Assembly (NCBI GenBank): GCA_037447335.1
Contig: JBBIGV010000033.1
Span: 1-33,062 of the forward strand
Reading direction: 5' to 3'
Length of the DNA stretch: 33,062 nt
From: JBBIGV01 sp037447335
GTDB taxonomy: Bacteria; Bacteroidota; Ignavibacteria; Ignavibacteriales; Ignavibacteriaceae
Part shown: positions 24,794-33,062 of the stretch, in pieces
How positions within the stretch are numbered: position 1 is the first letter of the stretch
Layout: the number at the start of each line of letters is the position of its first letter
Notes under the pieces: model-generated
The model's input: the letters and a program-made list of their open reading frames with translations, nothing else
What the model was told of the DNA's origin: nothing
Database searches by the model: none
Made by a program: the position numbers and the translations under genes

Positions 24794-27428
24794 ATTTCCG
24801 AAGCAATTCCGATGTATCAGAAATATTTTTTTGAAGATTAATAAGCCTTTCCTTAATACTCTCTATGTCACTGTGCTTTCCTGATACTTCAATAGCCAGT
24901 GCTTCTTCCCCAACAGCTTTTGCTCCAATAGAGAAACTTGAACCTTTAATTGTATGTGCTTCTTTAATAATAGATTGAAAATCTCTTTTGTTTACTGCGT
25001 AAGAAAGCTTCTTAAATCTATCATCAACATCTTCAATATAAGTTTTCAATAGGTCTTTTTTAAACTCTTCGTTACCCATACTTATTTTTTCAAGATGGTC
25101 AAAGTCAAAAACCGGATTCTCAATTTCTTCCTGGTTATTAGGGATCATCTCATTTACCTCTGTTTCATGTTCAAGCCATTGTTTTATTTTAGTGATTAAT
25201 TCTTTTGGCTCAATTGGCTTGGGAATAAAATCATTCATACCTGCCCCGATACACTTTTCCCTGTCACCTGCCAAAGCATTAGCAGTTGTAGCAATTACCG
25301 GAATTGATTCAAACTTACCACCCATTTTTCGTATTTTGTGTGTTGCAGTATAGCCATCCATTTCGGGCATTTGAACATCCATAAGCACGAGATGATAATC
25401 ATTTTTTTTAAGTGCATTTAACGCCTGGATACCGTTTGTTACGACGTCTGCCTTAAACCCTGCTTCTTCGAGAAACTTCAGCACAACTTTTTGATTTACC
25501 AGATTATCCTCTGCGACAAGTATGTTAATATTTTCGGATGCAGCCTTGTGATCTTTTAAAGTCATATTATTCAGGTTTTTTGATGCTGCTGAACTATAAA
25601 CCCTTTTTAGTGAATCGAAGGGAATATGTTCCGGCTGCTCATCTTGTAATTTCAGATTAATTGTAAAAAAGAAATTGGAACCTTTACCCGGTTCACTTTC
25701 AACACCAATTTCACCTTTCATAAGATTAATGAATTCCTTACTGATCAGAAGCCCAAGACCTGTCCCGCCAAATTTCTTTGTAGGTGAGTCTGAAACCTGT
25801 GAAAATGCTTTAAACAATTCTTTGATTTTGTGCTGCGGAATTCCAATACCTGTATCTTTTACTGAAACTGCTAGAACGACATGCCCATTCTTTATCTCAT
25901 TAACTTTCGTGGTAATTATTATTTCTCCCGCATCAGTAAACTTAACCGCATTACCAAGCAGATTAACAAAGATTTGTCTTATTCTTGTGGGATCACCTAT
26001 AACATTAAGTGGTGTGCCCGCTGCAATATCTTTTATTACAGCAATTCCTTTTTCTGAAGCCTTTGTTCCGATTATTGCTGCCGACTTATCAATAATTTCG
26101 CTAAAGTTGAATGGTATTTCCTCAAGTTCAAATTTACCCGATTCAATTTTTGAAAGATCGAGTATATCATTTATTATATCGAGCAAAAATTCTGCTGATT
26201 GTTTTGCATTTAATACGAACAGTTTCAACTCTTCTTTATTTTCATAAGCTTCCATTTCAAGCAGCGAAAGGTAGCCGATAATGCCGTTCATTGGCGTGCG
26301 AATTTCGTGGCTCATATTTGCAAGAAACTGACTTTTTGATATGCTGTTTTGAATAGCTTCTTCTGCGAGGCGGTCGGCACGGGCTTTTTCTTTTCTAAGA
26401 GCCTGTTCAGCAATTTCTCTTTCTTCTTCCGCTTTAACCTGAAGTGTAACATCCTGCAAATTGCCTTCGTAATAGTAATCTTTCGTAAGGGGATTGATTA
26501 TTACTTTCCTGTCTGATAAGCGGGCTTTTATTTTGGATCCGTCTTTTCTTCTGAGCGTGAGACGATAATCTTTAACCTCGCCGAGCTGCTCAATTAGTTC
26601 CGTAAGCTTTTTTCTTTCTTCAGGTTTTTCAAAAATATCCCAGGCTATATTAACTTGTTTAAGTTCATCAAAGTTTTCATAACCAAGCATTTTAATTAAT
26701 GCAGGGTTAGCAGTAATAAATTTTCCTTCTGGTGTTGATTGGAAAATACCTTCGGCAGAATTCTCAAATATTTCACGGTATTTTCTTTCAGATAATTCTG
26801 TATTAAATGAATTTTCTGCCAATTCTGAACGAAGCTTATAATTTACTGCGCTTCCGATTACCGATATACAACTCAAGAATAAAACGAAGATCACTACTTC
26901 ATAAATGTTGGGTAAAAAGTAAACCTGCTTTTCATTAAATATGATTGCTGAGGCGAATACAATGTTGTAATAAATCGCAACGATTATCTGATTCTTAACT
27001 TCCCAGCTCAGAAACAAGGCTGATGTGAATATCATCAGTCCCATTATCTGTGCATTAAATACGAGAGTATTAGGAAGGAGATAAATCATATATGCCGAAG
27101 ACAAAATTATTGAGAGCAGAAGTACGTGAACAAGTACTACAGGTTTAGGCGGTCTTTCTTTTGTGTAAAGCAGCACGAGGATTGAAAAAGAAATCAAAGT
27201 AGCAAACAACCGGGCAGAATAAATGTGCAGGCTGTAATCAGAATGATACCTGACCTCAAAGATCATTGCAAACACACCTGATATCGTTACCAGTAATGCG
27301 ATGACTTTAAGAGGAGTAATAAGCAGCTTATCTGCTTCCTGCCTGATATGCGAAACATGGTGCGCGGGCAGGTCATATTTACCAAATATAAAATCACCCG
27401 TGTTTTTATTTGACCGCTGCATCTTCAT
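24783..27428 (-). CDS. Membrane hybrid histidine kinase: 6-TM sensor-PAS-HisKA-HATPase-REC-HPt
   Basis: 881 residues. About six membrane helices (residues 38-200) form an uncharacterised sensor module. A PAS/PAC domain follows at about 215-335 (YREIFENSAEGIFQSTPEGK ... EGNLQDVTLQ). HisKA carries H374 (MSHEIRTPMNG), the HATPase carries DTGIGIP and FGGTGLGLLIS, the receiver carries D684 (LMDVQMPEMDG), and the C-terminal HPt carries H825 (EAHTIKGSS). All phosphorelay residues are intact. The output partner is not in the window. It differs from the 16520 kinase in having a membrane sensor, one receiver and no GAF. Convergent 11-bp overlap with the NhaC-like gene. Confidence 0.93.
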   Translation of the reverse strand: MKMQRSNKNTGDFIFGKYDLPAHHVSHIRQEADKLLITPLKVIALLVTISGVFAMIFEVRYHSDYSLHIYSARLFATLISFSILVLLYTKERPPKPVVLVHVLLLSIILSSAYMIYLLPNTLVFNAQIMGLMIFTSALFLSWEVKNQIIVAIYYNIVFASAIIFNEKQVYFLPNIYEVVIFVLFLSCISVIGSAVNYKLRSELAENSFNTELSERKYREIFENSAEGIFQSTPEGKFITANPALIKMLGYENFDELKQVNIAWDIFEKPEERKKLTELIEQLGEVKDYRLTLRRKDGSKIKARLSDRKVIINPLTKDYYYEGNLQDVTLQVKAEEEREIAEQALRKEKARADRLAEEAIQNSISKSQFLANMSHEIRTPMNGIIGYLSLLEMEAYENKEELKLFVLNAKQSAEFLLDIINDILDLSKIESGKFELEEIPFNFSEIIDKSAAIIGTKASEKGIAVIKDIAAGTPLNVIGDPTRIRQIFVNLLGNAVKFTDAGEIIITTKVNEIKNGHVVLAVSVKDTGIGIPQHKIKELFKAFSQVSDSPTKKFGGTGLGLLISKEFINLMKGEIGVESEPGKGSNFFFTINLKLQDEQPEHIPFDSLKRVYSSAASKNLNNMTLKDHKAASENINILVAEDNLVNQKVVLKFLEEAGFKADVVTNGIQALNALKKNDYHLVLMDVQMPEMDGYTATHKIRKMGGKFESIPVIATTANALAGDREKCIGAGMNDFIPKPIEPKELITKIKQWLEHETEVNEMIPNNQEEIENPVFDFDHLEKISMGNEEFKKDLLKTYIEDVDDRFKKLSYAVNKRDFQSIIKEAHTIKGSSFSIGAKAVGEEALAIEVSGKHSDIESIKERLINLQKNISDTSELLRKFIA

Positions 27429-27542
27429 TTATATTTTATTTTGTCATTAATCTAATAATTATTTTGTTAAGAAAAATTTGTACCAGATTAATAAATTGCC
27501 GAAGCAAAACTACGCTGCCCGATATTGAAGGGTATATTAAAA

Positions 27543-29432
27543 TTATTTTGCCAGTGAAATCATCTCAACAAGCTCAGCCACCATTTGATCGGTATTTCCG
27601 CTGAAACCTACACTCCTGAAACGAATACTGCCGTTTTTATCAATTACAAATTTTGTTGGTATCCCGCTTACACGATATTTTTCAATTACTTTGTTTTCGG
27701 TATCCAGCAAAACCTGGAAAGGATAATTGTTTTGTTTTATGAAATCTTCAGCAATTTGCTTTTTATCTGCTGCGTTTTCCCAGGAATTTATAAATAAAAA
27801 ACTTACGTTATCATCATCCTGGTATTTTTCAACAGCCTTCTTCATTCCGGGAAAAGAGAGTAAACAAGGTCCGCACCATGTAGCCCAGAAATCGAGAATT
27901 ACAATTTTACCTCTTAAGCTTGCCATCGAAATATCCCTTCCTGATAAGTCTTTAAGGGTAAAATCGGGAGCCGGCTCATTTATCATTGTTTTTTTAAGCT
28001 TGCTTCTCATCATTCTTAGAGCGGCGGTTTCAACCTCAGCCTCAACTTTTTCAAAACCTTCTTCAGTTCCTTTATCAGAAACGTAAGCGGATTTTAAAAG
28101 CTTTTTAAGTTTTTCAGAGCCGCCTTTTTCGGTTATTTGTTTTTCAATGAAAAGAAGGGCTTTATCATGATTTTGGTTGGCGATAAGAAGTTCAGCATAA
28201 AGCTCTGCAATTTCAATTTCCTTTTCATTTGTTAAAGTAACTGCTTCTTCAGCATAGGTAAGCGCTTCAGATTTTTTACCGGAGCGTGATAGCAGGTTCG
28301 CGTAAGCAAACAGATTCAGTCCAAGCAGATATTTCCTGGTTTCGAGCCATTCTGCATTTGTATAATAATTTGGTTTTTGCTGCTGCGGAGTGTTTATTTC
28401 ATTACGATTTCTGCTTACACCTAATTTTGCAATTTCCAGGGCAATATCAGGGTTCGTGTTATCCTGGATCATTTTGTTAACGGCGGAATAAAACCGGTAC
28501 GGGTGCACTTTCTGAATATTCTCTTTCAGGAAATTTTTCAGCTCAACAAACATTTTATTATCGCGGTAATAATTGGCAATAGCATCGTAAACGTTCTGGC
28601 TCAAATCGCTGCCGGGAAAGTCCTTTATAAATTTTTCAGCCAGCCTGATTTTTTCGCTGATATCAGTTTCATCAGCAATCTCTCTGAAACGCTGCATCTG
28701 AATAAATTTTGCTGAGGGATAATTTTCCAGGAGCACGTTCGTATAGTATTCTTCTTTATCCTTGTTATTTACACGTCCATACCATTCCGTTAACGCAGAT
28801 AATTCCAATTCGCTTTTAGTCAGGTCTTTTTCGATAAGTGATAGTTCAGCCAATACGATGCTATCTGCTGATTCTTTATAAACTCTTGTTTTGACGGATA
28901 AGTAACTATCGAGAAATTCATTTTTCATTTTGGGATTAGAATTAAACTCTTCTTCAAACAGATCAAGTGCTTTTTCTGCATCTCTTTTTAAATCCATATA
29001 ATAACTTCCCCATGTATTTATAGCTACAGCATAGCCAGCCAGGCTACCCGGAATAATTTTATTATTTTGATAGAGATGAATGACAAATCCAAGATTATTA
29101 TTGACATCAAAGTTTTCATCGGATTTAAATTTAATCAGAATACCAAGTGTTGAATCGGAAGAAGAAAATTGTGCTGTCAGGTAATCACCCTCCTTTTCCA
29201 TTTTAATTCCGATTGCATCGTGCAGATCTGTTCCGTACAGGTAAGCAATCATTTCGATTTCATCTTTACCTTCTAATAAAGAGCCCTCCGGATTGTAATG
29301 AACAGTTATCGTGGCGCCGGGTAAAGGTTTTTCGGGTGAAAATGAAAATGAACTTTGTTCTGTCGGTGCCTGTTTACAACCAGTAAGAAATGCTATAATA
29401 AATAACAGTCCGGTTATTGATAGCAGCCTCAT
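27543..29432 (-). CDS. TlpA-like thioredoxin-fold lipoprotein with a long helical-repeat region
   Basis: 629 residues. A lipoprotein signal MRLLSITGLLFIIAFLTGC gives lipidated C19. A beta-rich domain (about 25-140) is followed by helical, TPR-like repeats at about 145-465 (KALDLFEEEFNSNPKMKNEF, SEKIRLAEKFIKDFPGSDLS). The C-terminal thioredoxin domain (about 485-629) contains DFTLKDLSGRDISMASLRGK, W519-C-G-P-C523 in FWATWCGPC, and the cis-proline segment VSGIPTKFVID. This is the Bacteroidota TlpA/ResA-like arrangement for periplasmic thiol reduction, for example of apocytochrome c or secreted proteins. The specific substrate is unknown. The start codon is ATG with no other good choice. Confidence 0.9.
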   Translation of the reverse strand: MRLLSITGLLFIIAFLTGCKQAPTEQSSFSFSPEKPLPGATITVHYNPEGSLLEGKDEIEMIAYLYGTDLHDAIGIKMEKEGDYLTAQFSSSDSTLGILIKFKSDENFDVNNNLGFVIHLYQNNKIIPGSLAGYAVAINTWGSYYMDLKRDAEKALDLFEEEFNSNPKMKNEFLDSYLSVKTRVYKESADSIVLAELSLIEKDLTKSELELSALTEWYGRVNNKDKEEYYTNVLLENYPSAKFIQMQRFREIADETDISEKIRLAEKFIKDFPGSDLSQNVYDAIANYYRDNKMFVELKNFLKENIQKVHPYRFYSAVNKMIQDNTNPDIALEIAKLGVSRNRNEINTPQQQKPNYYTNAEWLETRKYLLGLNLFAYANLLSRSGKKSEALTYAEEAVTLTNEKEIEIAELYAELLIANQNHDKALLFIEKQITEKGGSEKLKKLLKSAYVSDKGTEEGFEKVEAEVETAALRMMRSKLKKTMINEPAPDFTLKDLSGRDISMASLRGKIVILDFWATWCGPCLLSFPGMKKAVEKYQDDDNVSFLFINSWENAADKKQIAEDFIKQNNYPFQVLLDTENKVIEKYRVSGIPTKFVIDKNGSIRFRSVGFSGNTDQMVAELVEMISLAK

Positions 29433-29747
29433 GTATTACTCCGTTTCTCCAATAATTTCAGTATTGCAAAGTTAATCAGTTTACGAGAGAAATAATACAG
29501 AATGACCGTATCAATTTCAGTAAAAAGTATGATATTTAATCTGAAAAACACACTAATGCGCCGGGAAAAGTCTGAAACTTGCCTGAATACACTATGATAT
29601 TTCAGCTAAAAATAGTATTCTTTCACCCGGAATTTCCAGGAGTCTTAAAGATCGGGAAAAGCGGTGCATCAATAAATAGTGTCTGTGGAATCCATCATCA
29701 GGATTAATTTTGTTTTTGAGGTTCTCAAAATAAATTCAGAAATATCA
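29433..29747. other. Divergent intergenic region between the TlpA-like and PAP2-like genes
   Basis: About 315 AT-rich bases that should hold promoters for both flanking genes. I see no convincing paired boxes, hairpin or short ORF. The segment between GTG 29679 and ATG 29748 is in frame with the PAP2-like gene but lacks a signal or domain, so it is treated as untranslated. Confidence 0.4.
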
Positions 29748-30488
29748 ATGAAAAAGAACGATACTCCATCAAAATTAATTAAACAATTTGCGTATAACGA
29801 AGCAAAAGCTATTGTAGCAGTATTCCTGTTTCTTTATTGTGCCGCTATTTATTTTATCATTGCTGACTGGCATGGTGAATTGGCTGCGGTTAAGTTCGAT
29901 ACTTATTTAATTTCGCTGCTTGGTGATTATCAGCGTTGGGATAGATCGATGGGACCCGCATGGCTGGTACCGTTTCTTAGGGATATAACAGTTTTGGGTG
30001 GGATTACTACTACAGTCGTAATTTTGCTGCTCGGATCGCTGATTCTTTATATGAAAAATAAAATCAGAACTCTTAGTACTTTTATTGTTCCGATTATTGG
30101 CGGAGCAGCAATTACTTATTTAGCCAAGTTTTACTTTGCAACTATGGCTGAATCAGTAAATTTGTTTGATTTACTCTCTGTACGCTCTCACGGTTTTCCA
30201 TCCGGACACGCTATTATGTCTGTTTCGATATTCCTTACAATCGGAGTTTTATTCAGCAGAACACAAAGAAGGCGAACAGTCAGAGTAATTGTAATGAACA
30301 GCGCTGTTTTTTTGGTTCTGTTGATCGGTGCAAGCAGGGTTTTGCTCGGTGCGCATCAACCAACAGAGGTTTTTGCAGGATGGTCGCTCGGTTTGTCTTG
30401 GGTTTCACTTTGCTGGCTGGTTGAATGGTACCTTAGCAGTAAAGTATTTCCTTATAAGATGCCATTCTCAAAAACTCACGAGGGCTGA
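29748..30488 (+). CDS. PAP2-family membrane phosphatase-like protein with altered catalytic motifs
   Basis: 246 residues with five or six membrane helices. The PAP2 motif PSGH is present in SHGFPSGHAIMS (H148 and H154). The third motif reads SRVLLGAHQPTE, with the catalytic histidine but Glu in place of the final Asp. The first motif, normally K-x6-R-P, reads K-FYFATM-A-E, so the Arg-Pro phosphate-binding pair is missing. The family dephosphorylates lipid phosphates such as undecaprenyl pyrophosphate or phosphatidate at the outer face of the membrane. Loss of the Arg suggests changed substrate or low activity. ATG 29748 is chosen over GTG 29679 because it puts the charged N-terminus just before helix 1. 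The gene is convergent with amn, with 3 nt between the stops. Confidence 0.85.
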   Translation: MKKNDTPSKLIKQFAYNEAKAIVAVFLFLYCAAIYFIIADWHGELAAVKFDTYLISLLGDYQRWDRSMGPAWLVPFLRDITVLGGITTTVVILLLGSLILYMKNKIRTLSTFIVPIIGGAAITYLAKFYFATMAESVNLFDLLSVRSHGFPSGHAIMSVSIFLTIGVLFSRTQRRRTVRVIVMNSAVFLVLLIGASRVLLGAHQPTEVFAGWSLGLSWVSLCWLVEWYLSSKVFPYKMPFSKTHEG

Positions 30489-30491
30489 AAG

Positions 30492-31265
30492 CTAATATTT
30501 GAAATGTTTGATTTGTTCACCTTTCTCACCTACTTCAGTCATTGCTTCAATACCGATTTGCAGATGAAGCTTTGAAAATTTTTCTGTTACCATCAGATCA
30601 GATTTTTCAGTCTTTATTCCTTCAGGTATCATCGGAACATCTGATACAAGCAGAAGCGCACCGCGAGGGATTTCATTAACCTGTCCCACAATAAAGAGTG
30701 TAGCTGTTTCCATATCAATACCAATAGTGAAGAGTTTTTTCAAATAAACCTTAAACTCCTTATCCCATTCCCATACGCGTCTGTTGGTAGTGTAGATAAC
30801 GCCTGTTCTGTAATCGAGTCCTTTTGAAACTATTTTTTCGGAAATAAACTTATGCAGTTTGAATGAAGGTAATGCCGGCACTTCTCTCGGGACATAGTCA
30901 TCACTGGTTCCTTCTCCGCGGATAGCAGCAATAGGCAAAATGAAATGCCCGATTTCAGCAGAGCGTTTGAGACCACCACACTTTCCAAGAAACAAAACTC
31001 CGTTCGGTTTACGTGCAACCAGCAAATCCATAATTGTGGCTGCATTAGCCGAACCGATCCCAAAATTTATAATTGTTAGTCCGCTGCTGTTTGTTGCGGT
31101 CTGCATTGGGCGTCCAATACCCTTTATATCACAATTGAACTGTTCACAAAAGCTGGTAACATAATTGTGAAAATTTGTTAGCAATATATAATCACCAAGT
31201 TCATCTATCTTTGTGCCGGTATAACGGGGCAGCCAGTTCTTTGCAATATCTAATTTTGTTTTCAT
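30492..31265 (-). CDS. amn: AMP nucleosidase (Bacteroidetes-type, PNP/UDP phosphorylase superfamily)
   Basis: 257 residues, the length of the short Bacteroidetes AMP nucleosidases. Recognisable segments are ENWLPRYTGT-like KNWLPRYTGTKIDELGDYIL, INFGIGSANAATIMDLL, FLGKCGGLKRSAEIG, IAAIRGEGTSDDYVPREVPA, YTTNRRVWEWD and IDMETATLF, then LLLVSDVPMIPEGIKT. It hydrolyses AMP to adenine and ribose 5-phosphate in the cytoplasm. The Bacteroidetes family is shorter than the two-domain E. coli Amn. It lies 30 bp downstream of pdxJ in the same direction and is probably cotranscribed. Confidence 0.9.
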   Translation of the reverse strand: MKTKLDIAKNWLPRYTGTKIDELGDYILLTNFHNYVTSFCEQFNCDIKGIGRPMQTATNSSGLTIINFGIGSANAATIMDLLVARKPNGVLFLGKCGGLKRSAEIGHFILPIAAIRGEGTSDDYVPREVPALPSFKLHKFISEKIVSKGLDYRTGVIYTTNRRVWEWDKEFKVYLKKLFTIGIDMETATLFIVGQVNEIPRGALLLVSDVPMIPEGIKTEKSDLMVTEKFSKLHLQIGIEAMTEVGEKGEQIKHFKY

Positions 31266-31295
31266 CTGGGTTGGTAAAATTTTGGCAGAAGATTA

Positions 31296-32009
31296 TTACT
31301 TACGGATTAATTGAATCATTTCTCTTACAGCTTCTGAGATCCCTACAAACATGGCGCGGGCAATAATTGCGTGTCCTATACTTACTTCATCAATGTCAGA
31401 TAGCTCCCGGAAGATTTTCATATTCTGGTAGTTTAAGCCGTGACCGGCGTTCACTCCCAATCCGAGCTTCTTTGCATGCTTGGCAGCCAGCCTGATTTTT
31501 TCAAGTTCATCAAACTGCTCTTCTTCGGTAAAAGAATTGGCAAAAACACCGGTATGTATTTCAATAAAATCTGACGAAATTTCTGCGGCAGCGTCAATCT
31601 GTAAGATATCGGGTTCTATAAACAGAGAGACTTCAATATCTGCATCATGAAGATCTTTAATAGTGTCTTTAAGAAGAGAAATATTATCAATAACATTTAT
31701 ACCGCCTTCGGTGGTAAGTTCCTGCCGCTTTTCAGGAACGATAGTGGCTAATTCCGGCCCTACATCGCAGGCAATTTTAATAATTTCTTCTGTTGCTGCC
31801 ATTTCGAGATCAAGTTTGGTAGTTATAAGTTCTCTAAGCAATCTCACATCTCTTTCATTAATGTGTCTTCTGTCTTCCCGGAGATGCACTACTATACCAT
31901 CGGCACCAGCCTGTTCAGCTATCAGTGCGGCTGTAACAGGATCGGGTTGAAATTCACCCCGCGCATTTCTGACAGTTGCGATATGATCTACATTTAATGT
32001 TAGTCTCAT
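31296..32009 (-). CDS. pdxJ: Pyridoxine 5'-phosphate synthase PdxJ
   Basis: 237 residues, normal for PdxJ. Hallmarks are the N-terminal RLTLNVDHIATVRNARGEFQ, PDPVTAALIAEQAGADGIVV with HLREDRRHI, VPEKRQELTTEGGI, EIHTGVFA, GLGVNAGHGLNY and the C-terminal SIGHAIIARAMFVG. It condenses 3-amino-2-oxopropyl phosphate with 1-deoxy-D-xylulose 5-phosphate in the DXP-dependent vitamin B6 pathway. It begins 10 bp after the CPBP gene stop and is followed by amn. No other pdx gene is in the window. Confidence 0.96.
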   Translation of the reverse strand: MRLTLNVDHIATVRNARGEFQPDPVTAALIAEQAGADGIVVHLREDRRHINERDVRLLRELITTKLDLEMAATEEIIKIACDVGPELATIVPEKRQELTTEGGINVIDNISLLKDTIKDLHDADIEVSLFIEPDILQIDAAAEISSDFIEIHTGVFANSFTEEEQFDELEKIRLAAKHAKKLGLGVNAGHGLNYQNMKIFRELSDIDEVSIGHAIIARAMFVGISEAVREMIQLIRK

Positions 32010-32019
32010 TTTTTATCCT

Positions 32020-32799
32020 CTAAAATATTTGCTTCAATAAGTTTATGAATGAATTGATACCTAAGCCGTAGTCACCGGCTTTATATCTCAGTGTAGAAAT
32101 AAAATCAATGCTAAACATAACACTCATATGAACAATTACGCAATAAAAAACTGATCTGGTTCTTAATGCGAGAACACCGAGTGCAATACCGCCGAGAATT
32201 GCGGCAAAGGTTTCCGGTGCAGGTTTACCGTTGTGCAGTATGACGAACGGTATCATTTGTATCAAAACCGCGTAGTAACCAAATTTCTTTTCAAGCCCGA
32301 AAAGCATAAAGCCCCGCCATATAAATTCCCAGCCGAACATATAAATGAACATGCCGCTTTCAAAAATAAAAAAGATAAGCCAAGAGTCTCTTGCGGAATG
32401 TAAATGCGGATATGTTGCAGCGAATGATGAATCAGCAGATGCAAACCAAATAAGCGGAACCATAACAACTATAAAAAGAACAGTTAATTTGAATCCGGTC
32501 TTATAATCACCGAAGGTTATGCCATATTCATTCAGCTTATCTTTAAAAAAATACACAATGATAATTGCCGGAATGATAAAGAAAACTACAAAATCACCGA
32601 TAAACCAGTATAAATATTCAATCAGATAAACATTAGGATCGGATTGGAACGATGGAAAAAAATTGGTTCTGAAGAATCGCCTTGATGTAACATACCAAGA
32701 AACAGTTTGTAATACAGCGACTGCAAGCAGTATAGTTGTTACTCTTTTATCCAGTGATTTGACTATCGCAATAAAATCTGATAATTCTTTTTTGAGCAT
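32020..32799 (-). CDS. CPBP-family (CAAX-like) intramembrane metalloprotease homologue
   Basis: 259 residues with about seven membrane helices. The Abi/CPBP core is recognisable in GWEFIWRGFMLFGLEKKFG, FVILHNGKP and the final HMSVMFSID. The usual first motif EExxxR here reads WExxxR, so one of the two glutamates is a tryptophan, while the second Glu, the Arg, and the FxxxH and later His are kept. Substrate and function are unknown; such proteins often process or modify membrane peptides. First gene of the run CPBP-pdxJ-amn, with 10 bp to pdxJ. Confidence 0.85.
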   Translation of the reverse strand: MLKKELSDFIAIVKSLDKRVTTILLAVAVLQTVSWYVTSRRFFRTNFFPSFQSDPNVYLIEYLYWFIGDFVVFFIIPAIIIVYFFKDKLNEYGITFGDYKTGFKLTVLFIVVMVPLIWFASADSSFAATYPHLHSARDSWLIFFIFESGMFIYMFGWEFIWRGFMLFGLEKKFGYYAVLIQMIPFVILHNGKPAPETFAAILGGIALGVLALRTRSVFYCVIVHMSVMFSIDFISTLRYKAGDYGLGINSFINLLKQIF

Positions 32800-32900
32800 G
32801 AAATAAGGGATAAATTTTATACTGATAAGATAAATAATGATGAGTACAAATCACATTTAAACTTTGATAAATTGAAAGAAAAGCAGTTTTAAGAATTATT

Positions 32901-32929
32901 AAAAAAGAAGCCCGATTGAGCAGCCTCTT
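32901..32929 (-). terminator. Degenerate terminator downstream of the right-edge gene
   Basis: On the minus strand AAGAGGC and GCTTCTT pair with one mismatch and run into T6. Nineteen bases (32911-32929) are identical to the terminator at 943-961. It lies about 80 nt past the stop codon of the partial gene. Confidence 0.5.
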
Positions 32930-32936
32930 TCCGTAG

Positions 32937-32986
32937 GACAGATTTTAATCTGTCTGTTTTTTCAGTGGGACAGATTTTAATCTGTC
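32937..32986. repeat. Two copies of an 18-bp palindrome
   Basis: GACAGATTTTAATCTGTC occurs at 32937-32954 and again at 32969-32986. Each copy is fully self-complementary, and both are preceded by a short GG. They lie between the CPBP gene start and the right-edge gene end. Confidence 0.75.
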
Positions 32987-33008
32987 CACAACACAATTTG
33001 CACGGGGA

Positions 33009-33062
33009 TTACTTGACCAGCAGCATCTTCTTCGTGTTTATGTAATCACCGGCGGTAATGCG
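33009..33062 (-). CDS. C-terminal end of another type IX sorted protein (cut by the right edge)
   Basis: The last 17 codons read RITAGDYINTKKMLLVK before TAA 33009-33011. This closely matches the end of the 984-1778 protein (RISANEYIDTKKMLLIK) and so belongs to a type IX secretion sorting domain. The rest of the protein lies outside the window, so its function cannot be given. Confidence 0.85.
   Translation of the reverse strand, partial: RITAGDYINTKKMLLVK

Noticed and set aside
25675..26247. Long plus-strand ORF opposite the membrane kinase
   Set aside because: It is antisense to HisKA/HATPase coding sequence and has no recognisable domain, so it is a shadow.
29679..29747. GTG-started N-terminal extension of the PAP2-like protein
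   Set aside because: No ribosome binding site or domain; ATG 29748 gives a normal family start.

Overview
The window looks like chromosomal DNA from an AT-rich member of the Ignavibacteria or a close relative in the Bacteroidota/Chlorobiota group. The evidence is as follows. Three genes (two complete, one cut by the right edge) end in the type IX secretion sorting domain of the NYPNPFNP...GxYYYR...KKMLLIK kind. A bacillithiol deacetylase (BshB1), a Bacteroidetes-type AMP nucleosidase and a Bacteroidetes-type AraC regulator with an N-terminal HMA domain are present. Shine-Dalgarno sequences are often weak. This assignment is by pattern recognition only; no database search was run.

Layout. Positions 1-3514 (minus strand) hold surface or secreted proteins: a beta-helix protein cut by the left edge, a CxCH-containing choice-of-anchor V-like protein and a BNR-propeller protein. 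Positions 3791-5429 (plus) hold bshB1 and a MntA/HepT toxin-antitoxin pair whose HepT frame is interrupted. Positions 5447-11210 (minus) are a six-gene run: nfeD, slipin, a Cys-rich unknown, an HMA-AraC regulator, copZ and copA. It looks like a membrane-protease/SPFH unit followed by a copper-export unit. Positions 11764-13653 hold acs.

Positions 13.7-16.4 kb are a decayed stretch. It has a frameshifted antitoxin, a RelE/ParE-type toxin with an in-frame stop and an indel, a citrate lyase alpha-subunit gene with four in-frame nonsense codons but no frameshift, and a roughly 295-bp MITE-like element packed with palindromes.

Positions 16.5-21.1 kb (plus) carry a large hybrid histidine kinase, an orphan beta-class DNA methyltransferase and the SRP RNA gene. 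Positions 21.1-22.8 kb (minus) carry a SixA-type phosphatase and an unknown lipoprotein. At 22.9-24.8 kb (plus) is an NhaC-type antiporter with an extra secreted N-terminal domain. At 24.8-29.4 kb (minus) are a second membrane hybrid kinase and a TlpA-like thioredoxin lipoprotein. At 29.7-30.5 kb (plus) is a variant PAP2 protein. At 30.5-32.8 kb (minus) are amn, pdxJ and a CPBP protease in an operon-like array. The right edge contains the last 17 codons of another sorted protein.

The clearest functional groupings are the Cu-export operon with its HMA-AraC regulator and the NfeD-slipin pair. The most unusual observations are the intact-frame nonsense-riddled citF, the HepT break just before its active-site motif, the HMA-AraC and Cys-rich genes between slipin and copA, and the palindrome-rich mobile-like element. 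I found no tRNA, CRISPR array, transposase gene or integrase.
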